Below, in pieces: positions 1 to 6,851 of a DNA stretch of 15,963 nucleotides. The stretch is from CAMTUW01 sp947085035. Lineage in GTDB: Bacteria > Actinomycetota > Coriobacteriia > Anaerosomatales > PHET01. A program made the position numbers and the translations under genes. The stretch is from the NCBI GenBank assembly GCA_947085035.1, contig CAMTUW010000022.1, positions 1 to 15,963 on the forward strand. The letters are read 5' to 3'. Every line of letters starts with the position of its first letter. The stretch's first letter is position 1. Under the pieces are notes generated by a model that was not told the DNA's origin, made no database searches, and was given only the letters and a program-made list of their open reading frames with translations.

Positions 1-465
1 CACCTCGCTCGACACCGCGACGAAGCGGTCGACCTTGCTCCGAGACGTGCGGTCCAGCGTGGTGCGCAGTAGGCTTCGAGCGGCGGACTCGCCATCGAGC
101 CGCGCCGCATCCGGCAAGACATGCACGGCGTTGATGACGCGCGCGCCGATTCCCGGTCCTACGCGCCGCGCGATGAGGTTCGTCAGAAAACCGGTCCCTT
201 GGAGGAGATCGACACCGTTGAGCTCGGCCCGAAGCTTGCGGGTGAGGGTGGTCACCCGCGCGGCGTCGAAATCAGTGGGCACGACGCGAACGCCGCCCAT
301 CTCGCGTGTTGCGCTTTCAAGGGCGGAGCCTGCCGCACACGCGAGCGTGACTTGCGCGCCGGCGTCGCGAACCCCGCGCATCAGCGCGAGCAGCTGGACT
401 TCGCCCCCGCCCAGCGTCGGGCCGCCGAAGTTGTTGAGGTATGCGATGGAAAGCGGCTCCGTCAT
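1..465 (-). CDS. GT4-family glycosyltransferase, N-terminal part (cut by window edge)
   Basis: The minus-strand frame starts at the ATG at 465 and stays open for 155 codons to the window edge, so only the N-terminal GT-B domain is visible. It begins MTEPLSIAYLNNFGGPTLGG, with the glycine-rich turn and following helix (GGGEVQLLALMRGVRDAG) typical of GT4 enzymes. Further on are a 'DLLQGTGFLTNLIARR' stretch and a strand ending in AVSSEV, the usual end of the acceptor domain. The donor-binding domain with the E-X7-E motif should lie beyond the edge. It would transfer a sugar from a nucleotide donor onto a growing surface glycan at the cytoplasmic membrane face. The start overlaps the stop of the upstream GT2 gene by one base (TGATG), so the two are translationally coupled in one operon. 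Donor and acceptor cannot be predicted. Confidence 0.85.
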   Translation of the reverse strand, partial: MTEPLSIAYLNNFGGPTLGGGEVQLLALMRGVRDAGAQVTLACAAGSALESATREMGGVRVVPTDFDAARVTTLTRKLRAELNGVDLLQGTGFLTNLIARRVGPGIGARVINAVHVLPDAARLDGESAARSLLRTTLDRTSRSKVDRFVAVSSEV

Positions 466-1334
466 CAGCGTCTCCCGGTGGTGCGTGAGCGAATGCCTCG
501 GGTCGCGGCGATGATGCGCTCGGTGATGCTTGCTCCCAGCACGGAGGTCAGTGCCCGGCGGATGCGGATGTCTCGCGTGAGGCGGTGACGCACGTTCGCC
601 GCCGCTGTGATGTCGGGCCCGGCGAGTAGCCCCGACTCGAGAAGCGCGTCGAATACTCGAACGTCGGTCTCGCGCATGCGAATCACATCGCCGGACTTCT
701 GCGAGGTGTTGCGCCGATGCACAGAGAGAGCCACGTCGAGGTGGCGGTGCGTGTAGCCGTGCGCCAGCGCGAGCAGCCAGAACAGGTAGTCCTCGGCGTA
801 GAACTCCTCGCGAAAGCCGCCAACACGGTCCCACACCCCGCGCCGGTAGACCGCTCCCGCGCCGAAGAAGCACGCCTCGAGCAGTTCTCCCAGCGTACAG
901 CCGCCTGGATCGTGCCACCGCGCCGAGGGGTCGGCTCGCTCGCGCCTGCCGTCGTCGTAGAGGTACCAGCCGTCGCAGGTGAACACGGACGCGTCCGGGT
1001 GCTCCCGTACGAAGCGGTCCATCTGCTCCAGATGCTCCGGCATCAAGAGGTCGTCGGCCGAAAGCATCACCAGCAGATCCGCGCGCGCGTTGCGCACGGC
1101 GGTGTTGTAGGCGCCGCCCGAGCCGCGGTTCGCTTGCGAGACGACGCGGATGCGCGGGTCCTCGGCGGCGAGGCTCTCTGCCAGTGCCAGCGTCCTGTCG
1201 GTCGAGCCGTCGTCGCAGATGACGATCTCGAAGTCGCGATACGTCTGGGCCCGGGCCGAAGCGACCGTCTCGGTAAGCGTGGTCTCGGCGTTGTAGGCGG
1301 GGATGGTGACACTGAAGCGGGGCGTGTCAGTCAT
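465..1334 (-). CDS. GT2-family (GT-A) glycosyltransferase
   Basis: This is a 289-residue protein with the classical GT2 start: a 'SVTIPAYNAETTL' strand-loop near residues 7-20, then 'EIVICDDGSTDRT' with the nucleotide-binding Asp pair, and 'LLVMLSADDLL' as the DXD-like metal site around residue 85. A 'GGFREEFYAEDYLFWLLAL' segment fits the usual ED acceptor/catalytic-base motif. It should transfer one sugar from an activated nucleotide donor during polysaccharide assembly in the cytoplasm. The frame is open further upstream, but that extension lies inside the preceding GT4 gene and has unrelated composition. The ATG at 1334 gives the typical GT2 N-terminus and an 8-bp overlap with the upstream stop. 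Its own stop overlaps the next start. The sugar specificity is unknown. Confidence 0.92.
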   Translation of the reverse strand: MTDTPRFSVTIPAYNAETTLTETVASARAQTYRDFEIVICDDGSTDRTLALAESLAAEDPRIRVVSQANRGSGGAYNTAVRNARADLLVMLSADDLLMPEHLEQMDRFVREHPDASVFTCDGWYLYDDGRRERADPSARWHDPGGCTLGELLEACFFGAGAVYRRGVWDRVGGFREEFYAEDYLFWLLALAHGYTHRHLDVALSVHRRNTSQKSGDVIRMRETDVRVFDALLESGLLAGPDITAAANVRHRLTRDIRIRRALTSVLGASITERIIAATRGIRSRTTGRR

Positions 1335-2454
1335 GAAGGACGCTCCGATAGGTGTCGAGGATGAGCTGCGCCACCACAGGGGGAGCGAAGCGCTCCATCG
1401 CGTAGTCGTGCAGGCTGTCCGGGTCGAAGTCAGTGTAGTGGTCGAGCATCCGGTCCAACCCTTCGGCAAGGGCTTCGTCGTTGTCGACATCGATGAGGCG
1501 ACCAACGTCAGGGGTGACGAACTCCTCGGGGCCGCCGCAGCGAGTCGCAAGCACCGGGCGGCCGCACATCAGTGACTCGGCAGCCGATACCGAGAACGTC
1601 TCGTGCGTGCTGCTGATCACCGTGAACGCGGACTGTGCGAGCAGCGCGTGTGCCTCCTCGACGCTCTTGCGCCCCACGAACTGCACGGTGTCGCCCAATC
1701 CGAGCACCGCTGCCAGGCTCTCCATCTCGGCCCGGCACTCGCCGTCGCCGACCAGCCGCAGCACGAAGTCGCCGCGCTTCTGTCGAAGCCGATCGCATGC
1801 GCGCAGCAGAGAGCCGAGGTTTTTCGCCGACCCCATCACCGAGATGTGATTGATGACGTGCGGAGGCGCCAGGGGAAGCGGCGTTGCCGGGCTCACGGGG
1901 ACCACGTTCGGAATGACGAGTGGGTCGCGCGCGAGCCCCAGCTCCTCGAGCCGGTCCGCAAGGAAGCGGCTGACCGCGATGGTGCGCGATGAGGAGCGTG
2001 CGAGGGGGCGCAGCACCAACGGCAGCATGCCCGGCGTCCGTACCAGCCGACGCTTCGACGAGGCGAGGTACTCCTCGGAGTGCTCCGTGACCACGTACGG
2101 GATACCCAGCCGACGATTGATGTCGCGTGCGATCAGTGCCGCCGGCCAGAGGGCCTGCACGTGGACGACGTCCGGCATGCCCCAGGCGTCGAGCAGTGCC
2201 TCGAAAGCGACCGTGCCCGCTCGGCGGTATCCGAAGTAGCGAGCAGTCAGACTGACCGCGTCGATTCCGGCGCGAATCACGGTGGCGCCGTCCTCGTGGG
2301 TGACGGTGGGACCGAACGCGGCATCCCCGGGCTCGACGTGGAGCACCGCGACGTCGGCGACTTCGGCGAGCGCCCGAATCTGCTGCTGGATGAAGACGCC
2401 CGCAGTGGGCGCTTCCGGGCTCGGGTACCAGCTGGGGATGACGAGCACGCGCAC
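1327..2454 (-). CDS. GT4-family glycosyltransferase
   Basis: This is a 375-residue GT-B enzyme of normal GT4 length starting at a GTG codon. The N-terminal domain opens with RVLVIPSWYPSPEAPTAGVF, the common 'P.WYP....P..G.F' signature, followed by 'VVHVQALWPAAL' and 'YVVTEHSEEY'. The C-terminal donor domain shows 'VMGSAKNLGSLLRA', 'RLVGDGECR', 'VQFVGRKSVEEAH' and an intact E-X7-E motif (E-TFSVSAA-E), followed by 'LMCGRPVLATRCGGPEE'. It is predicted to add a hexose or N-acetylhexosamine to the glycan built by this locus. The start lies 12 nt after the stop of the RmlD-like gene, and the stop overlaps the following GT2 gene. The full-length C-terminal domain contrasts with the two truncated GT-B-like proteins at 8729-9885. 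Confidence 0.93.
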   Translation of the reverse strand: MRVLVIPSWYPSPEAPTAGVFIQQQIRALAEVADVAVLHVEPGDAAFGPTVTHEDGATVIRAGIDAVSLTARYFGYRRAGTVAFEALLDAWGMPDVVHVQALWPAALIARDINRRLGIPYVVTEHSEEYLASSKRRLVRTPGMLPLVLRPLARSSSRTIAVSRFLADRLEELGLARDPLVIPNVVPVSPATPLPLAPPHVINHISVMGSAKNLGSLLRACDRLRQKRGDFVLRLVGDGECRAEMESLAAVLGLGDTVQFVGRKSVEEAHALLAQSAFTVISSTHETFSVSAAESLMCGRPVLATRCGGPEEFVTPDVGRLIDVDNDEALAEGLDRMLDHYTDFDPDSLHDYAMERFAPPVVAQLILDTYRSVLHD

Positions 2455-2466
2455 GGTCGCTCTCTT

Positions 2467-3342
2467 CTAATCGTGGGTCGCGTGCTCCGCAGCCAGGTCG
2501 GCGAGCATCTCGTCCCAGCTCGGCGGGGTCCACCCGGTGCGCTCGCGAAAGCGGGAGCTGTCAAGCGAGCGGTCGATCACGAGTTCGTCGGACGGAGTGA
2601 TGTCGACGTCCCATCCCAGGTGGTCGGCGAGACTCGTGAGGAGCGTGTGCTTGTCGATCGGGTCGACCGAGACGTGCCAGAGGCCCGAGAGCTTCGCATC
2701 CGCCAGTACGACGTCGCGGATGCACTGGGCGAGCGCCCGAGTCGTGAGCCCGCTGAAGACCGCCTTGGTGAAGCCCTTGAGCTTCTCGTCCCGGTGCGCC
2801 GCGAACCAACCCACGAGGCCGGTCGGCTCGCCCAGCTGCCAGCCGATGATCGAGGTGCGCAGGGTGACGGTGTTCTCGCGGTCGGTCACTTCGCCCAGGA
2901 GCTTCGAGCGTCCGTAGAGGTCGAAGGCGTCCGGCACGTCGGCCTCGGTGTAGCCGCCGCGCGATCCGCTGAAGACGCAGTCGGTGCTCACGTGGAGCAT
3001 GCGGGTGCCCTGCCGGTCGCATGCATCAGCGAGCAGGTGCGGCCAGAGGCTGTTGACCTCGATCGACGGAACCGCGGCTTTGGCGTCTGCGTGCTGCTTC
3101 ACGATTCCCACTGCGTTGATGACCAGATCGGGCCGGACGGACTCGACGAGCCGGGCGGGACACGCGCGATCCGTGGCGTCCAGATCGGCTAGCAGCCGCT
3201 CGCGTGGAATTCCCAGGTCGGGGAGTGCGGCGGGGTTGCGACACGCCCCCCAGACCTCGAAGTCCGGCGCGAGCACGCGAATGGCCTCGTGCCCCAGCAT
3301 ACCGCTGGCGCCGACGACCAGGATGCGCGGGGTGCCGCTCAC
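2467..3342 (-). CDS. RmlD-like NDP-sugar 4-keto reductase (SDR), WbvR-type
   Basis: This is a 291-residue extended SDR protein. It has a Rossmann nucleotide-binding motif at the start (ILVVGASGMLGHEAI), a 'DLVINAVGIVKQ' strand, 'MLHVSTDCVFSG', and a YGRSK (YxxxK) catalytic pair in DLYGRSKLLGE. This is the RmlD arrangement, with no added C-terminal cupin domain of the kind found in the bifunctional CapF/WbjC reductase. Placed directly after a 2-epimerase and in the same locus as a CapE-like dehydratase, it best fits WbvR, which reduces UDP-2-acetamido-2,6-dideoxy-L-lyxo-4-hexulose to UDP-L-RhaNAc. The GTG at 3342 overlaps the upstream TGA (GTGA), so translation is probably coupled. An ordinary dTDP-4-ketorhamnose reductase is less likely, because no RmlA, B or C is visible. 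Confidence 0.88.
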   Translation of the reverse strand: MSGTPRILVVGASGMLGHEAIRVLAPDFEVWGACRNPAALPDLGIPRERLLADLDATDRACPARLVESVRPDLVINAVGIVKQHADAKAAVPSIEVNSLWPHLLADACDRQGTRMLHVSTDCVFSGSRGGYTEADVPDAFDLYGRSKLLGEVTDRENTVTLRTSIIGWQLGEPTGLVGWFAAHRDEKLKGFTKAVFSGLTTRALAQCIRDVVLADAKLSGLWHVSVDPIDKHTLLTSLADHLGWDVDITPSDELVIDRSLDSSRFRERTGWTPPSWDEMLADLAAEHATHD

Positions 3343-4415
3343 GCGATACCCAGCACGATCCGTGCGACGATGTCTGAGACGTTGGTCGCGAGGTACTCCG
3401 CCGGCGGCGTCCACGTGCCGCGCGAGCGCACCGCAAGATCGATCGCGGGCAGGATGCGGTCCGCTTCCACGCCCGCGAGGATGTTGCTGCCGCACTCGAT
3501 CGTCTCGGGGCGCTCGGTGACGTCTCGCATGGTGACGGTCGGGACGCCGAAGATGCAGCACTCCTCCTGCACGGTGCCGCTGTCAGACAGCACGCAAAAC
3601 GCCTCCTTCTCGAGGTGCACGAAGTCGAAGAGCCCTATCGGCGGAACGAATTTGACCGTGCCCTCGGCCACGCCGAACGCCTTCATCTTGTCGGCGGTGC
3701 GAGGGTGCAGCGACGCGAGCACCGGCATGTCGTACTTCTCGCCGACGGCGTTGAGCGCGCTCACGAGGGCGGCGAGCCGCTCGGGCACGTCGGTCATCTC
3801 GGCGCGATGCGCGGTGACGAGAAGGTACTTCCCGGGCTCGACGCCGAACTGGCTGAACGGGTCGGCCGCCTCGATCTGGGGAGCGTAGTGGTCGAGCACC
3901 TCTTTGATCGGGTTGCCGGTCACGAAGACACGCTGGCGAGCGATACCCTCTCGTACGAGGTTCTCCGCGCTGCGGTATGTGTAGGGCATCAGCACGTCGC
4001 TCGAGTGGTCGATGACGCGCCGGTTGACCTCTTCGGGGACCGAATCGTCGAAGCAGCGGTTGCCCGCCTCCATGTGGCAGACGCGGATGCCCATGCGCTT
4101 GGCGACGAACGCGGTCAAACCGGTGTTGGTGTCTCCCAGGATGAGTACGGTGTCGGGCTTCTCGGCGGTGAAGAGCTCTTCTGCCCGCGCGAGCATCTGG
4201 CCGATCTGATCGGCGAAACCGCTGCCCCGGATACCCATGTAGACGTCGGGCTCACGCACACCCAGCTCTCGGAAGAACATGCCGGAGAGCCGGTCGTCGT
4301 AGTTCTGGCCGGTGTGGACCAACAGGTGGTCGCACGAGGCATCCAGCACGTTTATGACCCTCGACAGGCGGATGATCTCCGGGCGCGTGCCCAGCAGGGT
4401 GATGACCTTCGGCAT
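3339..4415 (-). CDS. wecB: Non-hydrolysing UDP-sugar 2-epimerase (WecB/CapG/WbvD type)
   Basis: This is a 358-residue protein with the family hallmarks: GTRPEIIRLSRV at the N-terminus, HTGQNYDDRLSGMFF, ILGDTNTGLTAFVAKR, a CHMEAGNRCFDDSVPEEVNR segment with the catalytic acidic residues, TAHRAE, and SDSGTVQEECCIFGVPTVTM near the C-terminus. The family inverts C2 of UDP-N-acetyl sugars. The HMEAGNRCFDD..PEE..R variant occurs both in WecB (UDP-GlcNAc to UDP-ManNAc) and in the CapG/WbvD group acting on 6-deoxy sugars. With a reductase and a CapE-like gene nearby, the latter role is favoured (UDP-L-RhaNAc to UDP-L-QuiNAc). A GGGAG ribosome site lies 6 nt before the ATG. A TATACT -10 element on this strand at 4450-4455 probably starts the five-gene operon. 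Confidence 0.92.
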   Translation of the reverse strand: MPKVITLLGTRPEIIRLSRVINVLDASCDHLLVHTGQNYDDRLSGMFFRELGVREPDVYMGIRGSGFADQIGQMLARAEELFTAEKPDTVLILGDTNTGLTAFVAKRMGIRVCHMEAGNRCFDDSVPEEVNRRVIDHSSDVLMPYTYRSAENLVREGIARQRVFVTGNPIKEVLDHYAPQIEAADPFSQFGVEPGKYLLVTAHRAEMTDVPERLAALVSALNAVGEKYDMPVLASLHPRTADKMKAFGVAEGTVKFVPPIGLFDFVHLEKEAFCVLSDSGTVQEECCIFGVPTVTMRDVTERPETIECGSNILAGVEADRILPAIDLAVRSRGTWTPPAEYLATNVSDIVARIVLGIA

Positions 4416-4449
4416 GTGCGACTCCCAGCCCGGTTCAGTGGACGGGGAC

Positions 4450-4461
4450 AGTATACCGTCC
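4450..4461 (-). promoter_or_regulatory. Probable -10 element and small palindrome upstream of the epimerase operon
   Basis: On the minus strand TATACT (4455-4450) is a near-perfect -10 hexamer about 35 nt before the epimerase ATG. The best -35 candidate (CTTCTG, 16-nt spacer) is weak. The hexamer sits in the loop of a 6-bp inverted repeat (GGACGG at 4440-4445, CCGTCC at 4456-4461), which may be an operator. Confidence 0.45.
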
Positions 4462-4484
4462 GGCTGGCGGACAGAAGCACACCG

Positions 4485-4748
4485 TCATTCGTAGTGGCTC
4501 CACATCCGGAGCACTTTGACTACGTGCTCATCCTCCAGCACCTCGTACACTAGGCGATGCTGGATGTTGATGCGCCGGGAGTACGCGCCGCTCAAGTCGC
4601 CGACCAACTTCTCGAAGCGGGGTGGCGAGGCGAAGGGATCCCGCTCCAGGATCGCCAGCAACTGCAGCGCTTTGGGTTTGAGGCCCGCCGAGGCGAGGAA
4701 TCGGGCGTCTTTCTGCGCGGCCTTCGTGTAGACGAGACTCCAGCTCAC
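4485..4748 (-). CDS. yoeB: YoeB-family ribosome-dependent mRNA interferase toxin
   Basis: This 87-residue protein is close to E. coli YoeB (84 residues) in length and pattern, from WSLVYTKAAQKDARFL at the N-terminus to the family-defining end RMWSHYE. The catalytic residues of YoeB are all present: E46, R65 and the terminal His (H85 here). The toxin is therefore predicted to be active, cleaving mRNA at the ribosomal A site when free of antitoxin. The start is the GTG at 4748, overlapping the yefM stop by four bases (GTGA), the usual antitoxin-then-toxin coupling. The pair lies between two parts of a sugar-nucleotide pathway that would normally be adjacent, suggesting insertion into the polysaccharide locus. 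Confidence 0.95.
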   Translation of the reverse strand: MSWSLVYTKAAQKDARFLASAGLKPKALQLLAILERDPFASPPRFEKLVGDLSGAYSRRINIQHRLVYEVLEDEHVVKVLRMWSHYE

Positions 4749-4987
4749 CAGTCAAGCTCGCTGTCGAGTTCGTTCGTCGGCTGGGCCATGCCCTCACGTA
4801 TCGAATCACGCATGCCGGGAATCGACACGAGATGTAGCGTCTCCTGTACGGCACGCCAGTCGTCCTCACTCACGAGAACCGCGTTGCCGCGCTTGCCTGT
4901 GATCTGAACCGGGTCGTGCGAATCCTGGACCTCATCGACGAGGCGGTAGAGGGACTTGCGCGCCTCCGTGGCGGTGATGCTGGTCAT
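4745..4987 (-). CDS. yefM: YefM-family antitoxin (Phd/YefM)
   Basis: This is an 80-residue antitoxin with the Phd/YefM N-terminal DNA-binding and dimerisation domain (SITATEARKSLYRLVDEV), 'DPVQITGKRGNAVLVSEDDW' and the toxin-embracing tail with SIPGMRDSIREG. It should neutralise the YoeB homologue encoded immediately downstream and repress the pair. The chosen start has a strong ribosome site (GAGAGGAG, 5 nt before the ATG). A longer frame upstream runs through the operator region and is not credible. The last codon overlaps the toxin start. Two GTAC-core palindromes lie 18-36 nt upstream of the ATG, as expected for YefM autoregulation. Confidence 0.95.
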   Translation of the reverse strand: MTSITATEARKSLYRLVDEVQDSHDPVQITGKRGNAVLVSEDDWRAVQETLHLVSIPGMRDSIREGMAQPTNELDSELDW

Positions 4988-5005
4988 GGACACTCCTCTC
5001 AAAGA

Positions 5006-5024
5006 CGTACGACATAGCGTACGC
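5006..5024 (-). promoter_or_regulatory. yefM-yoeB operator: two GTAC-core palindromes 12 bp apart
   Basis: CGTACG occurs at 5006-5011 and again at 5018-5023, where it extends to the 8-bp palindrome GCGTACGC (5017-5024). The centres are 12 bp apart. The E. coli yefM-yoeB operator, as I recall it, also has a long and a short palindrome with TGTACA cores at this spacing. A possible minus-strand -10 (TATGTC) lies between the two boxes. Binding of YefM here is inferred. Confidence 0.6.
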
Positions 5025-5066
5025 GTTGAGGCGAGCCCCGTCAATGATGTGATGCCGGAGTAGCCC

Positions 5067-5594
5067 ATGGCCATCTATGAATTCGGTGTCCGCTTCGCGC
5101 TTCCCGTTTCGCAGGATCTCGGCGACGACCTGGTTGAACGACTCGGCGATGCAGGCTGTGACGACGCTCTGGTCGGCCTTGGGAGACCAGGGCGGATCGC
5201 CTTCGACTTCGCGAGAGACGCTCGAAATGCGCGCGAGGCCATCTTGAGTGCGATCGCTGATGTGATGCGTGCGCTTCCGACGGCCCGCCTCATTGAGGTT
5301 ACACCGGATCTCGTCGGGGTCACAGAGATCGCCGACATGGTGGGTTGTTCTCGTCAGAATATGCGCGTACTTCTGGCCACCAGCGCGCCCGCACACCTCG
5401 TTCCGGTCCACGAAGGGGCCTCGACGGTCTGGCATCTCGCTCCGCTGCTACGCTGGCTGGATGCTGACAAGGGTTATGCAGTGAGCCCCGGTCTCATTGA
5501 TGTCGCAGAGGCCGCTATGACCGTCAATTTGGCGCGAGAGGTTTCACGCGTCGACGCTGAGACTCAGCGGGTGATCGCCGCGTCCCTCTCGTGA
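5067..5594 (+). CDS. Orphan helix-turn-helix protein of unknown function
   Basis: This is a 175-residue protein. Residues 84-104 (GVTEIADMVGCSRQNMRVLL) form a clear helix-turn-helix, with 'SRQNMR' as the recognition helix. The N-terminal 75 residues look like a small alpha/beta domain (YEFGVRFALPVS..., then DDALVGLGRPGRIAFDFAR) of a type found in small HTH proteins of unassigned role. After the HTH come 'VWHLAPLLRWL' and a helical C-terminus. CGGAG lies 7 nt before the ATG. It is transcribed divergently from yefM, sharing a 79-bp intergenic region with the TA operator, and ends 9 bp from the convergent capE-like gene. It could be a regulator carried with the TA pair or an independent nucleoid or phage-type protein. 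No function is claimed. Confidence 0.75.
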   Translation: MAIYEFGVRFALPVSQDLGDDLVERLGDAGCDDALVGLGRPGRIAFDFARDARNAREAILSAIADVMRALPTARLIEVTPDLVGVTEIADMVGCSRQNMRVLLATSAPAHLVPVHEGASTVWHLAPLLRWLDADKGYAVSPGLIDVAEAAMTVNLAREVSRVDAETQRVIAASLS

Positions 5595-5603
5595 CGCCCC
5601 CGC

Positions 5604-6659
5604 CTACGCTTCCAGGTAGTTCTGCCCGATGACGTCGGCGATGCGCTTTTCGAGGAACGTCGCGAGCTCGCCGGGCGCCATGAGTGCGTGCTCGGAACTG
5701 TAGTCGCCCACAATCGCGGGCACCTCCACCGGCCCCGCGAGCTCCGGCAGCATCGGCCGCAGCGCGTAGTAGCCTTCGTGTCCCGCGATGGTGCGCGTGG
5801 CCTCTTCCTCGGAAAGCAGGATCTCGTGAATCTTCTCGCCGGGGCGGATTCCGGTGATCACGGTGTCGATACTCCGGTCGCCGATGAGATAGGCGGCCAA
5901 ATCGGTCATCTTCGCGCTCGGGCACTTCGGGATGTAGGTCTCACCCGGTGCCGCCGATCGGACCGCTGCGAAGATGGTGTCGACAGCGTCTTCCAGCGTG
6001 AGCAGAAACCGAGTCATGTCCGCAGTCGTGATGGTGACCGGCCCGCCCGCAGCGATCTGGTCGAGGAACAACGGAACCACCGAGCCGCGCGAGGCGAGCA
6101 CGTTGCCGTACCGGGCGCAGATGAAGCGGGTCTTCGGTGCGCGGACGTTGCCGTTTATGTAGACGCGCTCCTGGATCGCTTTGGTCATTCCCATCACGTT
6201 GACGGGCTTGCACGCCTTGTCGGTCGTGATGCCCATGACGGTCTCGACGGGCAGGTCGAACTCGGAGATGGCGCGCACGAGGTTCTCGGCGCCTTCGATG
6301 TTGGTGCGCACGGCCTCCCACGGGAAGTACTCGCACGAAGGCACCTGCTTGAGCGCCGCAGCCGCGAAGACGATGTCGGCGTCGCGTGCCGCACGCACGA
6401 CGCTGCCGTAGTCACGCACGTCGGCGATCATGAATCGCAGGCGCTGCTTGGCGTTCTCGAAGATGACCTCGTCGGTCGCCACGTGCTTTTGCATGAAGTC
6501 GAGGCGCATGTAGTGCTGCTTGGCCTCGTCACGCGAGAAGACCGTGACGCTTTCGGGCGTGCCCTCAGTGCCGGACATGAGCCGACGAGTCAGCACCTGG
6601 CCCAGTGATCCGGTCCCGCCGGTGACGAGAATGCGCTTGCCTTCGAACAGTCCGGGCAT
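5604..6659 (-). CDS. UDP-GlcNAc 4,6-dehydratase/5-epimerase, CapE/WbjB/WbvB type
   Basis: This 351-residue SDR protein has the family's usual length. It has KRILVTGGTGSLGQVLTRRL for NAD(P) binding, DVRDYGSV, AAALKQVPSCEYFPWEAV, ITTDKA at 144-149 and RYGNVLASRGSVVPLF. The position normally held by the catalytic Tyr (YxxxK) is Met156, with Lys160 conserved. This Met-for-Tyr triad is characteristic of the CapE/WbjB branch, which dehydrates UDP-GlcNAc and also inverts C5, giving the L-lyxo-4-hexulose precursor of L-FucNAc, L-RhaNAc or L-QuiNAc. The ATG at 6659 is preceded by GGAGG 8 nt upstream. An open extension of 24 residues runs into the promoter region and lacks family similarity. Its pathway partners are the reductase and 2-epimerase at 2467-4415, now separated from it by the TA insertion. 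Confidence 0.92.
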   Translation of the reverse strand: MPGLFEGKRILVTGGTGSLGQVLTRRLMSGTEGTPESVTVFSRDEAKQHYMRLDFMQKHVATDEVIFENAKQRLRFMIADVRDYGSVVRAARDADIVFAAAALKQVPSCEYFPWEAVRTNIEGAENLVRAISEFDLPVETVMGITTDKACKPVNVMGMTKAIQERVYINGNVRAPKTRFICARYGNVLASRGSVVPLFLDQIAAGGPVTITTADMTRFLLTLEDAVDTIFAAVRSAAPGETYIPKCPSAKMTDLAAYLIGDRSIDTVITGIRPGEKIHEILLSEEEATRTIAGHEGYYALRPMLPELAGPVEVPAIVGDYSSEHALMAPGELATFLEKRIADVIGQNYLEA

Positions 6660-6781
6660 GTGAGGAGCCTCCGAAGTTGTCGCAGTGAGTATGCGGAAAC
6701 AGGATAGTCGGTTTTCGAGGCGTTCGGCCACAGTTGCTCGCGTCGCCGGAACGATCGTCGCGCTCCCGGAACGACGCCCCC

Positions 6782-6810
6782 TTGACCGAAATAGGGAACT
6801 GTACTATATT
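6782..6810 (+). promoter_or_regulatory. Promoter of the first mqsRA cassette
   Basis: TTGACC (6782-6787) and TATATT (6805-6810) are separated by 17 bp, a near-consensus housekeeping-sigma promoter and the strongest in the window. Transcription would start about 6817, just before the inverted repeat at 6822-6845. Confidence 0.75.
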
Positions 6811-6821
6811 TCACTCGCGAG

Positions 6822-6845
6822 CCCCTCTCGCACCACGGAGAGGGG
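6822..6845 (+). promoter_or_regulatory. Inverted repeat over the leader and Shine-Dalgarno of mqsR copy 1
   Basis: CCCCTCTC (6822-6829) and GAGAGGGG (6838-6845) form a perfect 8-bp inverted repeat around an 8-nt loop. The right arm merges with the Shine-Dalgarno (GGGGAG, ending 4 nt before the GTG at 6852). It may be an antitoxin operator, an mRNA hairpin hiding the ribosome site, or both. The same element is at 7817-7840. Confidence 0.6.
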
Positions 6846-6851
6846 AGCGGT

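Noticed and set aside
465..1550. A 361-codon version of the GT2 protein
   Set aside because: The first 72 codons lie within the upstream GT4 gene and have low-complexity composition. The ATG at 1334 gives a normal GT2 N-terminus and a typical short overlap.
1327..3342. Rhamnose (dTDP-L-rhamnose) operon
   Set aside because: Only an RmlD-like reductase is present. RmlA, RmlB and RmlC are absent, and the neighbouring epimerase and CapE-type enzyme point to a UDP-N-acetyl-6-deoxyhexosamine instead.
5604..6731. A longer start for the capE-like protein, adding 24 residues
   Set aside because: The extension has no family similarity, and the internal ATG at 6659 has GGAGG 8 nt upstream and the expected KRILVTGGTGSLG start.
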